Shown in pieces: positions 45,001 to 52,722 of a DNA stretch of 64,000 nt. Both the position numbers and the translations under genes were made by a program. This stretch comes from Rhodococcus sp. P-2. GTDB lineage: Bacteria > Actinomycetota > Actinomycetes > Mycobacteriales > Mycobacteriaceae. The notes under the pieces were generated by a model. That model worked only from the letters and a program-made list of their open reading frames with translations, had not been told where the DNA came from and searched no databases. Where the stretch lies: positions 4,400,053 through 4,464,052 of the forward strand of contig NZ_CP066779.1 of NCBI RefSeq assembly GCF_016598535.1. The letters are read 5' to 3'. Each line of letters starts with the position of its first letter. Within the stretch, counting starts at the first letter, position 1.

Positions 45001-46651
45001 TGACGTGCCGTTCGAGCGTCTGGTGGAGTTGCTCGATCCGGTTCGCTCGCAGTCGTATTCACCGCTCTTCCAGGTCGGTCTCGCGCTGCAGAACCATCTC
45101 GATTTACGATTGACTCTCGACGGGCTGCATATCGAGAGCATCGAACCTACGGTGGTGAGCACCCAGGTCGACCTCGATTTTGTCGCGGCGGAACAGTTCG
45201 ACAACGACGGTCGACCTTCCGGGCTCGTCGTTCAGCTGACGTACGCCACGGATCTCTTCGAGGAATCCACTGCCTCACGCCTGATGCACGCGTTCGAGTC
45301 GGTCTTGACTACTGCTGTAGCAGAACCGGATCGGCGAGTGGAACTTTTCGCCGTGGAGTCTGTGGTTGAGCGTGGGTTGGTGTTGGGGGGTGTGAACGTT
45401 ACGGATCGTTGGGTTGAGGATGTGACGTTGGCGGATCTGGTGGCGGCTTCGGTTGAGGTGTCGTCGGCTGTGATTGTTGCGGGAGCTCGTACCCCGATGG
45501 GTCGACTCCTCGGATCGTTGAAAGACCTCTCCGGGTCCGACCTCGGCGGCATCGCCATCAAAGGCGCCCTCGACAAGTCCGGAGTCGCCCCCGAACACGT
45601 CGACTACGTCATCATGGGACAGGTCCTCACCGCCGGCGCCGGCCAGATGCCCGCCCGCCAAGCCGCCGTCGCCGCCGGCATCCCCATGAACGTGCCCGCC
45701 CTGACCATCAACAAAGTGTGCCTGTCCGGCATCGACGCCATCGCCCTCGCCGACCAACTCATCCGCGCCGGAGAATTCGACATCGTCGTCGCCGGCGGGC
45801 AGGAATCGATGTCCCGAGCACCACACATGCTCGAAAAAAGCCGCGAAGGCTTCAAATACGGCGACGTCACCCTGCGCGACCACATGGCCTACGACGGCCT
45901 CCACGACATCTTCACCGACCAGGCCATGGGCCTGCTCACCGAACAAGTCAACCAACAAGACTCCGCCCACATCACCCGCGAAGAACAGGACGCCTTCGCC
46001 GCCGCCTCACACCAGAACGCGGCCCGCGCCTGGAAAGACGGCTACTTCGACAACGAAGTCGTCCCCGTCTCCATCCCCCAACGCAAGGGCGAGCCGATCG
46101 TCTTCGCGCAGGACGAAGGCATCCGCGCCGACACCACCACCGAATCGCTCGGCAAGTTGCGTCCCGCGTTCAGCAAGGACGGCACCATCACCGCCGGCTC
46201 CGCCTCCCCGATCTCCGACGGCGCCGCCGCCGTGATCGTGATGAGCAAAACCAAAGCCGAAGACCTCGGCCTGACCTGGATCGCGGAAATCGGCGCCCAC
46301 GGCGTCGTCGCCGGACCCGACTCCACCCTCCAGTCCCAACCCGCCCGCGCCATCGCCAAGGCCTGCGCCAAGGAAGGCATCGACCCCACCGACCTCGACC
46401 TCGTCGAAATCAACGAAGCATTCGCCGCCGTCGGGATCGCCTCCACCCGCGAACTCGGCCTCGACCCCGCCAAGGTCAACGTCAACGGCGGCGCCATCGC
46501 CGTCGGACACCCCCTCGGCATGTCCGGCGCCCGCATCGCCCTGCACCTCGCCCTCGAACTGCAACGCCGCGGCGGCGGCATCGGCGCAGCCGCACTCTGC
46601 GGCGGCGGCGGACAAGGCGACGCACTCATCATCCGCGTCCCCAAGGTGTAA
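27068..46651 (+). CDS. Giant nonribosomal peptide synthetase fused to acetyl-CoA acetyltransferase
   Basis: 6527 aa from GTG27068. Domains by motif (residues approximate): C1 10-440 (HHLVLDG; starter-like start [14 protein letters not shown]), A1 450-940, T1 (Ser977, GGDS), E 1030-1475 (HHLVVDG, NYLGKLS), C2 1495-1930 (SPLQ, HHILFDG), A2 1935-2410, T2 (Ser2472), C3 2525, A3 2980, T3 (Ser3491), C4 3544, A4 4000, T4 (Ser4546), C5 4600, A5 5060, T5 (Ser5600), C6 5654-6100 (HHIAGDG). Then only the first residues of an A domain ([14 protein letters not shown]) and, from about 6131, a complete thiolase. My hand-read pocket codes are A1 DAFIVGSIVK, A2 DVWHFSLVDK (serine), A3 DALFIGAVMK, A4 DAFVVGSIVK, A5 DLWHLILVSK. 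All T serines and C/E His motifs are intact. There is no thioesterase or reductase. The E domain predicts a D-residue at position 1. Confidence 0.85.
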   Translation: MHADRRFEPFPLTNAQRGIWFAQLLRTDVPITIAQYVVVDGSLDAAVLERACVAAAHEFGSGMLKLLEVDGEPFQQIDSDLSQSVEVVDLSCELEPETAALEWMRNEYTRPFDLLTDRLVKSAVLSVGANRHYWYCRIHHLVLDGYGAMNFMTRIAELYSAEVAGLEVPESSAHDLGAVYAAEAEYRRSPRFTRDRDYWAAKTAELPAASSLAGRRMDATAGAVVVGRPLDAANAMVSADGFSSVVAVAAFALYFARVTGTEDVVLSLPVTARTNKVLRGSGGMISNVVPVRVSVTARTTVAELRAAVQLELTGALRHQRYRTEDMRRDRGLGAERGFFGPAINIMNFHPEVVLGSVTGRFHVLSTGPVEDLSVNIYPSASGDAPRIDFEANPDLYDADTLSDHVRRYVDLLIRYGDALPDTRVLDLEILSDEERMALVPARGPAALKPMTLPSILSTGVTASPEGIALQCGARQLTYRELDRRSNVLARMLIRLGVGPGAGVAIALPRSIDAVVAWWSVAKTGAACVPVDPAYPIERIAHMVRDSNAVVGLTDSTVRQFLPGDPDWISIDGFSYVGDESVVGDADRTAPLRSDHTAYLIYTSGSTGTPKGVAVTHNALVDFTAWGRPELGVGVHSRVLRFSSASFDASVFEMVQAFSAGATMVIAPSDVFGGDELTELLRSERVTHIISAPAILSTVDATVLPDLEAVVVGGDVCPPDLVRRFGPICRFYNSYGPTESTIVITTTSPLSLDDAITIGSPVQGAYLMVLDRWLRPVPVGVAGELYLGGPGLAQGYHARSALTAASFVADPLGGGTRLYRTGDIVRWTPEVSLEYVGRSDFQVQVNGLRIELGEIDAVLAQHESIDVVVTLARGTVYSYVKIKAGYSLDEEALTAHASRFLPAHMVPAQLVPLVDVPLTPAGKIDRQALPEPELRSADQNYRAPSGPVERIIADAAASVLGIERVGVDDSFFALGGDSIVAISLVSRAKSAGVVFTPRDVFERKTVARLAEIARPVDESVVLDELPGGGVGFVPLTPIATEILGTAGSIDAFYQAVSVSVPAGVNLSRLVATLQVVVDRHDALRARLLPDHSGLDIAPTCAVDTWVRRTVTDAAPGNPEFEDALTEATADAASRLDPYRGVTVQMVWLDSVLGSGRLVIVIHHLVVDGVSWRILLPDFAAAWQQIIDGGTPVLMPVGTSLRRWSHGLADVSPSAELEYWREVVDSAAALCGSRPLDAERDRGSSLRRVRIDIDHGMTDHLLRSVPSHYRSGVNDGLLSALALAIRTWSGSQRVLVALEGHGRDEDVLPGADLSRTVGWFTAVYPVRMDLTGLGADVPTVVKSVKEQLRATPGSGIGYGLLRRAGMLTGPEPQIGFNYLGKLSTAEFSDELRSAGWIPDAGIDLNNGSGSDLAVSRAIDINAAVVDGPHGEYLSATFAFPEGIFEPGVVEELAQSWRDALETIVASVGDHAGLTPSDVPLVSTSQDEIELWEKRFGHLEDIWSLSPLQAGFQFHAGLTADTVDVYTGQIVLSLAGIVDSERLHRSLSRLFERHAALRTAFVYDSNGVAAQLVLDSVTTPWREVLGGDPHAIAERERTTPFDLTTPPLLRAVLVREGSDSAHLIVTNHHILFDGWSMPLLVRDLLSLYAADTSLSAPARSYRTYLDWLAEQDNGEALERWTGALAGADEPMLIAPHRAESSVHAVPVDVDVPLEASSTEAVVALAKRTGVTVNTVVQTAWGLLLGGMLGRDDVVFGATVSGRPASLTGVEDILGLFINTVPVRVRVDPDGSVSELLEQVQSEQVRLLDSHHVGLAEVQSAVGAGAVFDTLTVFESYPVDRSALESATDIAGMRITGIEVADATHYPLALVTVLEPSLRLTIEYAPDAMDHDATVRLGGRLASILAAMTEESVRIRDIDSLDDAERRLVLDEWNNTSHPVVDATLLDLIFADADVADMSGAAMTFGDATVSYREFRAQVNSLARHLVDCGVGPESLVAIALQRSAHYVVAVHAVIAAGGAYLPIDPKHPGERIRHVLDIGAPSVVLSMTADAASLPAEIEPVLLDEIDLSGYSTDRIEDVERSGHVSPDHVAYVMFTSGSTGKPKGVAVSHRAIVNRLLWMQHQYPLSPRDVVLHKTPATFDVSVWELFWPFVTGSRLVVAEPDGHRDARYLSELIAREGVTTLHFVPSMLDVFLVDGDLSQLESVRRVFASGEALPRATVSRFHERIGADLHNLYGPTEAAVDVTFHETDSAATGPVPIGAPVWNTRTYVLDQRLTPSPIGVPGELYLAGVQLARGYVDRPDLTADRFVANPFGTGRLYRTGDLVMWNARGEIEYLGRTDFQVKLRGQRLELGEIDAVLLELTGILSAVTVVHEDRLVAYVTAESATDTALLAAHARAKLPTYMVPSVFVILSSMPLGPNGKLDRRALPEPDVAAGEYVAPSSESEKAIAAIFSELLGVDRIGVTADYFVLGGNSLTATRAVARINSALGSSLGVRELFDAPTVGALAELVADGDRPTGTGLAPRQRPEQIPLSPAQQRMWFLNRFDPESGAYNIAAALSLSGDLNVQVLHQAISDVVNRHEVLRTLYPDSEQGPYQRILDEVPVDLEPVDVSDPVAVISEVVGSGFDVTTEVPVRVALLRSSGREHVLVLVVHHISGDGWSMQPLAADVMTAYASRLAGEAPQWTPLSVHYADYTLWKIDSLGDEDDPRSEASRQIDYWRGALTNVPTRLDFPTDRTHPPVASYRGGTVSSAVSAQTYSAVETLARSTRSTPFMVLHSALSVLLSRMAGETDIAIGTPVSGRGDRTLDNLVGMFVGTVVLRTQVDPAATFRALLETTRNADLSAFAHADIPFERLVEVLDPPRSSAHHPLFQVVLATGDIPTPSVQLPGLTVSQVALDARISKFDLQLDVSSPGPDGSVTTTWTYAVDIFDEPTVREIAARFAAVLDTVVAEPESVVGDLDLRTLPEIERQEAADTVALAELTLPEILAAGVSRSNGGSALLCGDLELSYDDVDRRTNRWARALVAQGIGPESVVAIAIPRSATSVLATWAVAKTGAAFVPVDPSYPAERIEHMLTDSGAVLTLTDDVAVSLDRADVGDARLVDSERTSPIRMDNTAYVIYTSGSTGVPKGVAVSHAGLAALVGEQVRRYGLDNRSRTMHFASPSFDASVLELAMAVGAGAAMLVVPTGVYGGAELADLMRASKITHAFVTPAALATVEPADVPDLGVVIVGGEACDAALAALWAPTRKMFNAYGPTESTVMATLAGPMSATDRITIGSPVVGTVAHVLDSRLRPVPDGVTGELYLSGRGLARGYHRRGDLTAARFVADPARSGLRMYRTGDLVRRRGTELEYLGRSDSQVKIRGFRIELGEIDAVLAVHAGVRTAVTTAHQTDGLHSYVVGEYLDPEEVRTFVSSLLPAHMIPDSVIVVEEISLTPAGKVDYRALPAPTMHRNAFVAPVTKTETLISRIFGDVLDVDQVSVVDDFFDLGGNSLSATRVMGRVGTELSVALPVRVLFDARTVAALAAAVDGAHRSTRLTLTAGPRPDRIPLSPAQSRMWILNRYDPTSPAYNIPLVLRLRGQLDSSALREALSDILLRHESLRTIFPEDAAGPYQSVLGDADIPFRHTVVSPEQAADLIVDALSEGFDVTREIPLRVNLFELSADEHILAAVVHHIAADGASVAPLARDLVLAYSARRSGAEPSLTPLVVQYPDYSVWQHQVLGSESDRTSVASRQAEYWRDQLAGAPELLELPTDFPRPAIASLRGASTELVLTSEMAGAVKQVGRAHGATPFMVLHAALAVLLSNLAATDDVVIGTPISGRGEPALDDVVGMFVGTVALRSRLTPAMSFLDLLAQVRATDLAAFENADLPFERLIDILQPPRSQAHAPIFQVALSQEQEGTAAFALPGLEIEAVENAVVPSKFDIQVTMVEHADSMNLTWTYATDLFAGESVDGFAERFHRILAQIVEAPDTAVADIDVLAEDEYTRLTSVFGPPAPTVRTLADLLTLHSESESVAIVSESCVEMTYSELDLRSSQLARLLIERGAGPETTVAVSLPRSAESILALWAVAKTGATYVPVDPTYPDERIAHMLRDSGARAVVTDSVTAPTLPNGIDTIEVDDLDLDRYFAGKVTDVDRIRPLHVDQVAYLIYTSGSTGLPKGVAVTHRGLSVFSARTRTDLAVSRDSRVLRLSSASFDASMFEMILAFTAGATMVVAPPTVIAGDELTDVIRRHHITHVVTAPAAMTTVDATTLADLETVVLGGDVFPPQLLDRFHDTTRLFNSYGPTESTIVITKTGALPETAALFGDGVQGGDRSLASVTIGTPLEGVHVLVLDSTLNPVPVGVRGELYLSGPGLARGYHRREGLTAERFVANPFGAPGARMYRTGDVVTWTGQGELAYFGRSDAQVQLRGLRIELGEIESALASVRGVIASAATVHRHDSLGDQLVGYVTVTDAVSAEQILDVVAAVLPRASVPTTVVLLDSLPLTPAGKLDRAALPVPEFIASATFRAPTTLAEIRVASAFADVLGTDTVGAEDSFFELGGNSLSATRAIARVNASFGVKLGVRALFEAPSVAELALLAGSAERDDQPRLEARPRPERIPLSPAQTRMWFLNRFDAAAATDNLPLALRLSGTLDASVLALALRDVVERHESLRTYYPDTADGPRQEILSASSVDLDLVQHDVTDAEALERLFALAGAGFDVTTAVPLRTALYRISETEHVLAVVMHHIASDGSSLGPLAADVMGAYVSRSTGDAPQWEPLPVQYADYALWQHDLLGTESEPSGVAQAQIQFWTSTLVGIPDQLNLPTDRQRPARQSYRGKEIHFTIGSDTADRLRDLAAGSGSSLFMVVHAAFAVLLARLGDSADITIGSPIAGRGHESLDALVGMFVNTLALRTQVNTAAPFTELLDHTRDQDLAAFAHADLPFEKLVEIIDPVRSTARHPLFQVALSFQNLTPTMFALPGLQIAAVGAPVETAKFDLHLTVTPGESGAMSASFTYATDLFDQSTVATFANRLLRVLDSIGHDPNVTVGDIALLGDEEIAATVKTWNDTDTVVPETTLADLFDAQVHRTPNAEALVFGDRRLTYAEFDAESNRLARYLIGIGVGPEVTVALNLRRSVELVVCMYAVVKAGGAYVPLDPDQAAERTAHILESAETAVVLNTSHDSVDGPYHVVDVDTLELDGIDGSPVRDTERLAPLHTDNIAYAIYTSGSTGKPKGVAISHRAITNQLLWKQDQFPLDVDDRVLVKTAATFDLSVWEYWWALQTGACLILAESGAQQDGDYLTLLMEREQVTTLHAVPSMLSLLSASARRLPSSLTRILCIGEALPVQTAKDVRDQSSAQVYNLYGPTEAAVSVTAHRTSDVDVATVPIGTPAWNTRLHVLDDRLHPVPVGVAGELYLAGVQLARGYIGDPGQNATRFVADPNETGERLYRTGDLVRWNAAGSLEYLERADFQVKVRGFRIELGEIETALRAEPSIQDAVVTVTTSATGEQHLVGYVTAVEGSTVEKSVILTRLRATLPGYMVPTVLMTLHALPLGSTGKVDRQALPEPIFEARRFRAPTTPAELSVATAFAEILGDGKTDEVGVDDDFFERGGNSLSATRLLGRINAAVGTDLPVRVVFESPTVAALAAVVETAELSRRPALGSQPRPVRIPLSPAQTRMWFLNRFDPGSSAYSIPVVLRFVGPLDVEALRVSVADVIARHEILRTVYPEYDGMGYQEIVEAPQVPEILDVIAIEENSLHDLLVEVLGASFDITSEIPVRAHLFQLDEFEFVLAMSVHHIAGDGFSMGPLTRDVMVAYEARTRGVEPSWSPLEVQYADYALWQLEMLGSEESSTSLISRQLAFWSDTLDGLPSVLELPLDRPRPAVASGRGSVLNAHLEPVLQQAISDLARRHRATPFMVLHAALAVVLSRFTGSYDFAVGTPTAGRGERMLDDVVGMFVGTVVLRTSVDPDEQFLDLLSRLRDADLQAFAHSDVPFERLVELLDPVRSQSYSPLFQVGLALQNHLDLRLTLDGLHIESIEPTVVSTQVDLDFVAAEQFDNDGRPSGLVVQLTYATDLFEESTASRLMHAFESVLTTAVAEPDRRVELFAVESVVERGLVLGGVNVTDRWVEDVTLADLVAASVEVSSAVIVAGARTPMGRLLGSLKDLSGSDLGGIAIKGALDKSGVAPEHVDYVIMGQVLTAGAGQMPARQAAVAAGIPMNVPALTINKVCLSGIDAIALADQLIRAGEFDIVVAGGQESMSRAPHMLEKSREGFKYGDVTLRDHMAYDGLHDIFTDQAMGLLTEQVNQQDSAHITREEQDAFAAASHQNAARAWKDGYFDNEVVPVSIPQRKGEPIVFAQDEGIRADTTTESLGKLRPAFSKDGTITAGSASPISDGAAAVIVMSKTKAEDLGLTWIAEIGAHGVVAGPDSTLQSQPARAIAKACAKEGIDPTDLDLVEINEAFAAVGIASTRELGLDPAKVNVNGGAIAVGHPLGMSGARIALHLALELQRRGGGIGAAALCGGGGQGDALIIRVPKV
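45458..46651 (+). other. Thiolase (acetyl-CoA acetyltransferase) part of the fused frame, possibly a separate gene
   Basis: From [19 protein letters not shown] onward the sequence is a full-length (about 397 aa) thiolase. Cys6218 (NKVCLSG) is the acyl-accepting nucleophile, His6481 (VGHPLGMSG) and Cys6511 (ALCGGGG) the other active-site residues. Thiolases condense two acetyl-CoA or cleave beta-ketoacyl-CoA. GTG45458 could start it alone, but no clear ribosome-binding site precedes it. Codons switch from G/T-ending (about 45361-45490) to almost purely C-ending, like a highly expressed housekeeping gene, unlike the rest of the synthetase. Confidence 0.85.
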
Positions 46652-46666
46652 TCAGTTCCTGCTGAC

Positions 46667-46709
46667 CAGACAGGTCGCCGAGCCCTCATCGTGCTCGGCG
46701 ACCTGTCTG
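46667..46709. terminator. Strong hairpin after the NRPS-thiolase frame
   Basis: CAGACAGGTCGCCGAG (46667-46682) and CTCGGCGACCTGTCTG (46694-46709) are perfect 16-bp arms with an 11-nt loop, 15 bp after the stop and 13 bp before the end of the convergent BldC-like gene. No long T-run; probably a bidirectional terminator. Confidence 0.75.
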
Positions 46710-46722
46710 CTTCACGCCGGAG

Positions 46723-46938
46723 TCACGTCGGATCGAGTGTCGTCGAGCGGTTACGCAACAACTTCTCGATCTCCGACCGTCGGTATCTCCGATGTCCGCC
46801 AAGCGTTCTCAGCGTTCCGACTTTGCCCTCCCTCGCCCATCTCGATACCGTCGTCCGGTCGACGTGGAACAGTGCCGCAACCTGTTTGGTCGTCAGCCAC
46901 TCGTCGACTGGCGCTGTGTGCTCTTCTTCTCGGCTCAT
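46723..46938 (-). CDS. BldC-like / MerR-type helix-turn-helix DNA-binding protein
   Basis: 71 aa. EWLTTKQVAALFHVDRTTVSRWAREGKVGTLRTLGGHRRYRRSEIEKLL is a winged HTH of the excisionase/MerR type; the RTLGGHRRYR end is the hallmark of BldC, a small developmental regulator of Streptomyces. No phage or integrase gene is nearby, so a regulator is more likely than an excisionase. It is convergent with the NRPS-thiolase gene. Confidence 0.8.
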   Translation of the reverse strand: MSREEEHTAPVDEWLTTKQVAALFHVDRTTVSRWAREGKVGTLRTLGGHRRYRRSEIEKLLRNRSTTLDPT

Positions 46939-47049
46939 TGACAGGCATTCGTAGCCGCAGCCCGGATGGACGGGTCCGATAACGAATTGGCTACCCCAGG
47001 TGCGCTGTGAAAGACTGGCTGCAAAACTTTACTATTCCTTGGGGAAACT

Positions 47050-47457
47050 ATGTCGAAGTCGGTAACTCTGATCCGTTCCACATCACTCTCTTTGGTCGCT
47101 GAATATGCTTATGCAGCAACGGCTCCCACCGAAGCCAGACTGATCTTCCTCGCAGGATCTTGCCCGTTGAACGAGGACGGCTCTACTGCCGCCGTCGGCG
47201 ATTACGCGGGACAAGCAACCAAGGCCGTCGACAACCTGAGAACCGCTCTCTCGGACGCCGGCGCGTCGATCACCGATGTGATCAGCACCCGCGTTCTGGT
47301 GGCGTCGAGCAGTCAAGAAGACCTCGTTTCGGCGTGGGAGGTAGTCCGCGACGCGTTCGGCGATCATGACGCCCCGAGCACTCTGATGGGCGTGACCGTT
47401 CTCGGCTACGACGATCAGTTGGTCGAGATCGAGGCCATCGCGGCCGTCGTCGACTGA
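47050..47457 (+). CDS. RidA/YjgF family protein
   Basis: 135 aa. LIFLAGSCPLNEDGSTAAVGDYAGQATKAVDNLRTALSDAGASITDVISTRVLVAS and LVEIEAIAAV follow the Rid fold, including the conserved Arg in the STRV segment and the C-terminal Glu. RidA proteins hydrolyse reactive enamine/imine intermediates from PLP enzymes. ATG47050 follows GGGG at five bases. Confidence 0.85.
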   Translation: MSKSVTLIRSTSLSLVAEYAYAATAPTEARLIFLAGSCPLNEDGSTAAVGDYAGQATKAVDNLRTALSDAGASITDVISTRVLVASSSQEDLVSAWEVVRDAFGDHDAPSTLMGVTVLGYDDQLVEIEAIAAVVD

Positions 47458-47479
47458 GCTCGAACCGAACCGGACGTTC

Positions 47480-47749
47480 CTACCGGGGATCTTCGTGAGC
47501 CAGCGCCTGGTAGCCCTTTGCCCCCGCACGATCGACTGCGGCTCGCACAACAGCGAATATGGCCCCCTGTAGGGCTGCGGCGATCAGGACTTCCTTGCTC
47601 GACCTGCTCAAGTCTTTCGGCTCGGGCGCATTCTTGTCGTCACCGATGCGCTTCCACACCTGCTGGAAGACGGCGCCGGCCAAAATGCCGCCGAGGACGC
47701 TCGTCGCCAGTGAGAGTGGCTTGTACATCGCTTTCGATACTGCGCTCAT
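47480..47749 (-). CDS. DUF4235 family membrane protein
   Basis: 89 aa. MYKPLSLATSVLGGILAGAVFQQVWKRIG and KEVLIAAALQGAIFAVVRAAVDRAGAKGYQ are the two helices and joining segment typical of DUF4235, a small actinobacterial membrane protein of unknown function. GGAGG lies nine bases before ATG47749. Confidence 0.85.
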   Translation of the reverse strand: MSAVSKAMYKPLSLATSVLGGILAGAVFQQVWKRIGDDKNAPEPKDLSRSSKEVLIAAALQGAIFAVVRAAVDRAGAKGYQALAHEDPR

Positions 47750-47938
47750 TGCGCGGATCCTCCATGGTTCGATTTCGTACCGCCTGAGCGGGCTGACCGA
47801 CTCTCACTACCCCGCAGGCGAACTGTCGAAACATTGCACCGGCGCGCCGCGAAGTCGACTGTCGCACGTTATGTTCCACGGGTTTGCCACTTCGCGGGCC
47901 GGGTAGGATCGTCTTAGCGAAAGAAGGTTGTGTAAGTC

Positions 47939-48154
47939 ATGGAAAACTACAGAATCGAACTACCGGACGGTACAACGGTGATGGAAGATTTCGTCTCGGA
48001 TCGCGCCGCAATCGCATATGCGGTCGATCTGAATCACGGGTGCAGCGAGAAAGTATCGGTATTCCGTATCACCGACGAAGGGGAAACCATCCCGACTCGG
48101 ATGTGCCCCAAGCCGAATCCTGGTTCGCGGCGTCGCGCGCGAAGCGCCCGATAG
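47939..48154 (+). CDS. Small hypothetical protein
   Basis: 71 aa, MENYRIELPDGTTVMEDF..., ending in a basic tail (SRRRARSAR). AGAAGG precedes ATG47939 at a suitable distance and the codon pattern is coding-like. The family is not recognised; the beta-strand-rich start and the conserved-looking RIELPDG motif suggest a small soluble domain. It converges on the AI-2E permease gene. Confidence 0.5.
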   Translation: MENYRIELPDGTTVMEDFVSDRAAIAYAVDLNHGCSEKVSVFRITDEGETIPTRMCPKPNPGSRRRARSAR

Positions 48155-48161
48155 AGGCCGG

Positions 48162-49319
48162 TCAAGAAGCGTCGAGGCGGGGGAAGAGCGTTTCTCTTGC
48201 GAGTAGCAGCAGGGCCGCAGCAACCGGAATCGCCAGCAACGCACCGACAATACCGAGCAGCGCTCCGCCCAACAGAACCGCGACAACGGTCACCAGTGCC
48301 GGGACCGCCACTGTCTTCCCGATGATCTTCGGAACAAGCAGGTAGTCCTCGAGCAGGCGTAACGCGATGAAGAACGCAACTGTCGCCAATGCCGTTGGGA
48401 CAGAGACTGTCAGGGAGACCAAGGCGACGATGACCCCTGCGATCGTGGAACCGACTATCGGGATCAGATCGAGCAGGGCGACCAGCAGCGCCAGTATCAA
48501 CGGGTACGGCACGTCGAAGATCAACAACCATGCGAAGGTACATCCTGCGGTGATCACGGAGATCAGAACATTGCCGAGGACGTACCCACCCACGCCTGCC
48601 AGTATCTGATCACCGATGGCGATTGCTCGTGGCCGCCGCGAATGTGGCACCAACCGATACAGATTCGTGCGGATTCGTGGATAGTCGATCAAGAAGTACG
48701 TGGTCAGTACAGCAACGATTCCGGCGTCGGCGACTGCGCTGAACACCGCCCGCCCGGCACCGAGCAAACCCGTTGCGAGCGCAGAACCCGAACCGTCCAG
48801 TTGCGTGGTGAGGTGCTGCTCGAGGTGATACTTCTCGTCGAGGTCGCTGACGATGGGATACCGGTCCCGAATGTGCGTCAGAAGTTCTGGAGCGTGCGAT
48901 GCGAACTGACGCCCCTGCTCGACCAGCGGGGTGATCGCAGCAACGAGAAACAGCGCCAACATCACGGCAATCCCGAACAGCACCACGGTGACCGCGATCC
49001 AGCGTCGGAAATTTCTCCGCTCCAGCCAGACGATCACCGGTTCTATGCCCACCGCGAGAAACAGGGCCACCACGATCAGGATCAGCATGCCTCGCGCCGC
49101 AAGCAGCACTTCGATCACCGCGTAAGTCACGGCAACTCCGGCAGCGGCGGTCAGACCGATGAAGAACGGTGAACGACGATCGAACCTCGGTCCGGGTTCA
49201 CCCAGCGGCCGGACGGGCGTCGCCAATGCGGCGGCTTCGCGTTCGGCCACCGCCATCGGATCCGGAGCTTGGACTTCGCTTTCGGGGTCGGGTGACGTGT
49301 CCGCGGAATTGGGATCCAT
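48162..49319 (-). CDS. AI-2E family (UPF0118) transporter
   Basis: 385 aa from ATG49319, preceded by GAGG at eight bases; an in-frame GTG at 49409 would add 30 residues and overlap the upstream gene. After about 80 hydrophilic residues come eight membrane helices. LPHSRRPRAIAIGDQILAGVGGYVLGN-type sequence and LIPIVGSTIAGVIVALVSL match the conserved core of the family, whose members include the TqsA autoinducer exporter and Na/H antiporters. Substrate unknown. Confidence 0.82.
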   Translation of the reverse strand: MDPNSADTSPDPESEVQAPDPMAVAEREAAALATPVRPLGEPGPRFDRRSPFFIGLTAAAGVAVTYAVIEVLLAARGMLILIVVALFLAVGIEPVIVWLERRNFRRWIAVTVVLFGIAVMLALFLVAAITPLVEQGRQFASHAPELLTHIRDRYPIVSDLDEKYHLEQHLTTQLDGSGSALATGLLGAGRAVFSAVADAGIVAVLTTYFLIDYPRIRTNLYRLVPHSRRPRAIAIGDQILAGVGGYVLGNVLISVITAGCTFAWLLIFDVPYPLILALLVALLDLIPIVGSTIAGVIVALVSLTVSVPTALATVAFFIALRLLEDYLLVPKIIGKTVAVPALVTVVAVLLGGALLGIVGALLAIPVAAALLLLARETLFPRLDAS

Positions 49320-49383
49320 CCAAGCCACCTCACGATCCGCGCGACTTCCCGGCTCGAGGGTGAGTACCCGTGCCGTAGTCGGA

Positions 49384-49860
49384 TCAACCTCGAGGCTTCT
49401 CCGCTCCACTTCGTGTCAGCGCGAGCCCGGTTCCCACAACTCCGATGATCGACACAGCGATGGCGATGCTCGGCCAGCCGTCACTCTGCCAGTAGACGTC
49501 GTCGAGAGTGATCAGTAACGCGGCCTCGTCGACGATGAGTCCGAGCGCAATGCCCAACGCGATGCCCATCCATGTTCGTGCGCGAGGGCTTCGGTCGACG
49601 AGTCCGAAGATCGCCACCCCCGCCAACAGGAGAATTCCCCACAAGTAGTGGTGCAGATGAGTGCCGCCGGCACTGATGTCGCCGACATCCCTGGTGTCGA
49701 TCTGGATCAACCACGTCACCAGACGTGCTCCGCCGAACGTCAGCGTGAAGGCCACCCACGCCAACACCAAACCGCGACGTGATTCGTCAACTTGATTCCA
49801 TCTGCGAGGGAATCTGAATCTCTCGGCAGATTTCTCTTCGTCATGATCTCGAGAAAGCAT
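49384..49860 (-). CDS. Conserved membrane protein with HLHHYLWG motif
   Basis: 158 aa, four hydrophobic segments (LVLAWVAFTLTFGGARLVTWLI, LWGILLLAGVAIFGLV, WMGIALGIALGLIVDEAALLI, IAIAVSIIGVVGTGLAL). The His-rich GGTHLHHYLWG loop and the acidic VDEAALLI helix are conserved-looking and could form a metal or proton site, but no function is known to me. It is directly upstream of the AI-2E permease on the same strand. Confidence 0.65.
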   Translation of the reverse strand: MLSRDHDEEKSAERFRFPRRWNQVDESRRGLVLAWVAFTLTFGGARLVTWLIQIDTRDVGDISAGGTHLHHYLWGILLLAGVAIFGLVDRSPRARTWMGIALGIALGLIVDEAALLITLDDVYWQSDGWPSIAIAVSIIGVVGTGLALTRSGAEKPRG

Positions 49861-49931
49861 GCTTCATGTTTACCCGACGCCGATCAGAGTGATGATATCG
49901 GGTAGAGACACCGAAAAGCTATTGAAGAACG

Positions 49932-49970
49932 AAAAAGCGGTACTCGATCTCCGAAGAGACCAAGTACCGC
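49932..49970 (-). terminator. Rho-independent terminator with UUCG loop
   Basis: Read on the minus strand: GCGGTACT, an inner stem GGTCTC-TTCG-GAGATC, AGTACCGC, then five T. A stable tetraloop hairpin followed by a U-run, about 26 bp after the stop of the 51-aa gene. Confidence 0.9.
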
Positions 49971-49996
49971 CTTCTCAGCTACTCGCCCAGTATCGA

Positions 49997-50152
49997 TCAA
50001 TACCAGACTTTTCGTCCGCCCACTGCACGCCCGGTAGCACCGAGGATGGACAAAACTGCACCTACGACGACCAAGATGATGCCGACGGTGGTCAGAATAC
50101 TCAACCCCGTGAAGAAGCCGATCAACGCCAGAATAATGCCGAGAACAATCAT
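49997..50152 (-). CDS. 51-aa hydrophobic protein, DUF6131-like
   Basis: ATG50152 to the TGA at 49997. Sequence MIVLGIILALIGFFTGLSIL then TTVGIILVVVGAVLSILGATG and a polar tail GRAVGGRKVWY: two membrane helices. The pattern matches DUF6131, a short actinobacterial membrane protein family. GAGG lies seven bases upstream and a perfect intrinsic terminator lies just downstream, so it is a monocistronic gene. Too short for usual length cut-offs. Confidence 0.85.
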   Translation of the reverse strand: MIVLGIILALIGFFTGLSILTTVGIILVVVGAVLSILGATGRAVGGRKVWY

Positions 50153-50438
50153 GTGAGAACCTCATCCGGTATGCGTATAAAAATGATCTACTCAACTGAC
50201 GCTACTACAAAAACGTCACATTCTATAAATCCGATAATTGACGTCGTAAATACTGAACTCGTATCACTACCCAATAGTCTCGACGTTAAAACATCAGCGT
50301 TTTCCTCTGCTCACCCGCTACCTTTTCGCCGGGCAGTGCTAGGTGAAAATTCGAAGATTCGAAACAGGGTGCGGCGGCCTGGTTCTCTGCACAGTTCAGC
50401 AGGGAACTCAGCGCTGGGTTGCAGGACAGGAAGCCGTT
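50153..50438. other. AT-rich intergenic region
   Basis: 286 bp, clearly richer in A/T than its surroundings (for example around 50170-50310), with no credible reading frame. It must hold the promoter of the 51-aa gene (minus strand). I see no confident -35/-10 pair. Confidence 0.6.
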
Positions 50439-50984
50439 TCAGTTCTCCTCGTGAGTGACTTTATCGGCGATGCGTTCGGCGACAGCACGGCGCAATTCCG
50501 GGGTCAGCCGCTCGGCGGTCAGGGACTCGTAGAGCCACAGTCCGTCAGCTGCGAGACGGGCGATGAACTGGTCTATCGCTCCCGAATCGTCGAGGTCTGT
50601 GGTGGGGGGTAAAGCCCACCGCTCCAGCACTGCGTCCCACGGCGCCGCATGCTCGGAATTTGTCGAACCTTCGAGCATGAAGAGAAGCTCGGCCCGTGTG
50701 GCACTGTGGGCCGCGACGCGGGTGTAGGCAGTGAGCCGCTCGACGGGAGTGGCCTGGGAAGCGGCCTTTCCTGCCGCTGCGGACAAACCCGCTTCCCACT
50801 CGTCGGCGAGGTGCTGATGGATCGCCTGGACGAGATCTTCACGGGATGCGAAGTGGTAGAGAAGTCCACCTTTGGTCAGGCCGGCTTCGGCCGCGACGGA
50901 ATCGAAGGTGACGCTCTTGACGCCTTCGCGCTCCACGACTCGAGTTGCCGCTTCGAGGATCTGGGTTCGTTTACTGGTTCGCAC
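50439..50984 (-). CDS. TetR family transcriptional regulator
   Basis: 181 aa from GTG50984. HTH at about 22-46: VTFDSVAAEAGLTKGGLLYHFASREDLVQAI, the LTKGGLLYHF form common in regulators of efflux genes. It follows the MFS gene by 40 bp on the same strand and is most likely its repressor, acting at the palindrome upstream of that gene. Confidence 0.88.
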   Translation of the reverse strand: MRTSKRTQILEAATRVVEREGVKSVTFDSVAAEAGLTKGGLLYHFASREDLVQAIHQHLADEWEAGLSAAAGKAASQATPVERLTAYTRVAAHSATRAELLFMLEGSTNSEHAAPWDAVLERWALPPTTDLDDSGAIDQFIARLAADGLWLYESLTAERLTPELRRAVAERIADKVTHEEN

Positions 50985-50999
50985 GGGATTTCCTGGGTC

Positions 51000-51031
51000 G
51001 AAGTGTCAGTGGCGATTGGAAGTGTCAGTGG
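51000..51031. repeat. 13-bp direct repeat, period 19, at the end of the MFS gene
   Basis: GAAGTGTCAGTGG occurs at 51000-51012 and 51019-51031. The second copy contains the MFS stop codon (minus strand, 51025-51027). Confidence 0.8.
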
Positions 51032-52524
51032 TGAGTAGTAGCAGACAAGGTCGATCCGGGTCCGTGGCGCCGTAGCAGAAAACCGGTCACGGTCGCGCCG
51101 ACTGCCATGACGGCAGTGACCACGATCATCACGACGAAGTAGGCGCTGTCGAACGCTTCCGATGCGGCGGCGATCAGCGACGAATTACCATCACCGGCCA
51201 GCCCGAGCGCCGCGTCGAGGCTATCGCGCGCGGAGTCAGGCGCGCCGGCAGGCAACGAGATTGTCGCAGTGTAGATCGCGGTCAGGAGACTTCCAAGCAA
51301 TGCGACTGCTATGAGACTGCCGAATTCGTAGGACACTTCTTCAACGGAGGACGCCATTCCTGCCCGACGAGCAGGTACGTTGCCCATGATCGCGCTGGAG
51401 GCAACGGCCATGGCTGCGCCTAACCCGGCGCCGGTGACGAGTAGTCCGGTAACGAGCAAGCCCATGCTGGTGTCGAAGGTCGTCAGTACCAGCATCGAGC
51501 CCACCGTACTGAGGGCGAGACCACCAGCGATGATCGGAAGAAGGCCTACCTTGTGCAGAGTCGCACCGGCAACCATGGCCGTCGGCAACGCCCCCAGAGC
51601 GACAGCGGCGACCAGGAGGCCGGCGTGCAGCGGCGAGAATCCTTCTACAAGTTGGAATCGCTGAGTGGTGATCAGTTGAATACCCGCGATCGCGAACATC
51701 GAGAATCCGGCGGCCAGGACACCTGCCAGAAAGGCTCGATTGCGAAAAATGGCGAAGTCCAACAGGGGGTAGCGCAGGCGGCGCTGCCGTCGCCCGAAGG
51801 TCCACCCGCCGACGACAGTGGCGAGCAAAGCGATGGAAATGACGAGGGACGAGGAGTCGGTTTTTGCTGTTTCTTTGATCGCGATCACGAGACCGACCAA
51901 AGCCACGAGTGCGAGCAGCGAGGAGAGAAAATCCCATCGTTTTGAAGGGTCCGCATCGTTGGGTGGCGCAACGATCATTGTGGCGATGAATGCCACGATG
52001 ACAACTGGGACGTTGACCAGAAACACCGACCCCCACCAAAACCAGTGGAGCAGAAGGCCGCCGATGATCGGACCGAGCGCGCTGCCCACAATGGCCAGGC
52101 TTCCCCAGACCGCAATGGCGACGTTGCGCTCACGCTCGTCCTCGAAGGTGACGCGGATCAGGGCGAGCGTGGCAGGCATCATCGCAGCAGCACCGACGGC
52201 TAGGAGCGCACGCGCCGCGATCAGGGCTTCGGGCGTTGTGGAGAACGCGGCAGCGAGTGAGGCGATCCCGAAGAACACGAGGCCGATCAAGAACATACGT
52301 CGATGCCCGACTCGGTCGCCGAGAGTGCCACTGCCGAGAAGTAGTCCGGCCATCACCACCGGGTAGGCATTGATGATCCACAGTCCCTCAGAACTACTGG
52401 CACCGAGGTCCTCCACCAGCGTCGGCAGCGCGGTATAGAGGATTGAGTTGTCGAGGGTGATGAGTAGAAGTCCTGCGCTCACCACGGTCAGCAGCAGCCA
52501 GCGGCGCCGTGTATCCGTAACCAT
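51025..52524 (-). CDS. MFS drug efflux transporter (DHA2 / EmrB-QacA type)
   Basis: 499 aa with 14 predicted helices. LDNSILYTALPTLVEDLGAS is motif D1 of 14-TMS drug/H+ antiporters, GTLGDRVGHRRMFLIG motif A, and GSALGPIIGGLLLHWFWWGSVFLVNVP motif C. GGAGAGG precedes ATG52524. It is the first gene of a two-gene operon with the TetR repressor; a perfect palindrome 25 bp upstream is the likely operator. Exported compound unknown. Confidence 0.9.
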   Translation of the reverse strand: MVTDTRRRWLLLTVVSAGLLLITLDNSILYTALPTLVEDLGASSSEGLWIINAYPVVMAGLLLGSGTLGDRVGHRRMFLIGLVFFGIASLAAAFSTTPEALIAARALLAVGAAAMMPATLALIRVTFEDERERNVAIAVWGSLAIVGSALGPIIGGLLLHWFWWGSVFLVNVPVVIVAFIATMIVAPPNDADPSKRWDFLSSLLALVALVGLVIAIKETAKTDSSSLVISIALLATVVGGWTFGRRQRRLRYPLLDFAIFRNRAFLAGVLAAGFSMFAIAGIQLITTQRFQLVEGFSPLHAGLLVAAVALGALPTAMVAGATLHKVGLLPIIAGGLALSTVGSMLVLTTFDTSMGLLVTGLLVTGAGLGAAMAVASSAIMGNVPARRAGMASSVEEVSYEFGSLIAVALLGSLLTAIYTATISLPAGAPDSARDSLDAALGLAGDGNSSLIAAASEAFDSAYFVVMIVVTAVMAVGATVTGFLLRRHGPGSTLSATTHH

Positions 52525-52549
52525 TCCGAAGCCTCTCCAAAAGTTCCGA

Positions 52550-52589
52550 GACTCATAACTGTACCTTACGGAAGGTACAGTTATGAGTC
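52550..52589. promoter_or_regulatory. Perfect 18-bp-arm palindrome, TetR operator candidate
   Basis: GACTCATAACTGTACCTT (52550-52567) and AAGGTACAGTTATGAGTC (52572-52589) are exact reverse complements around ACGG. It ends 25 bp before the MFS start, where the promoter should be, and is long enough for two TetR dimers. Confidence 0.8.
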
Positions 52590-52722
52590 CCGGTACCCGA
52601 AGGCAACATTGACGGACCTTTATGGTGACGTGCGTTCAATCGAATACGGAAGCACGGCGGCGAAGACACACCCTTGAGAACATTCTCGAAATACATAGTT
52701 GCACAAGGCTTTCGACCCTCCT

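Noticed and set aside
27068-45360. Frameshifts or broken modules in the NRPS
   Set aside because: All five T-domain serines, the A-domain core motifs and every C/E His motif are present in one frame up to the fusion point.
46723-46938. Phage excisionase and hence a prophage or integrative element
   Set aside because: No integrase, attachment repeat or phage gene nearby, and the RTLGGHRRYR end is that of BldC-like regulators.
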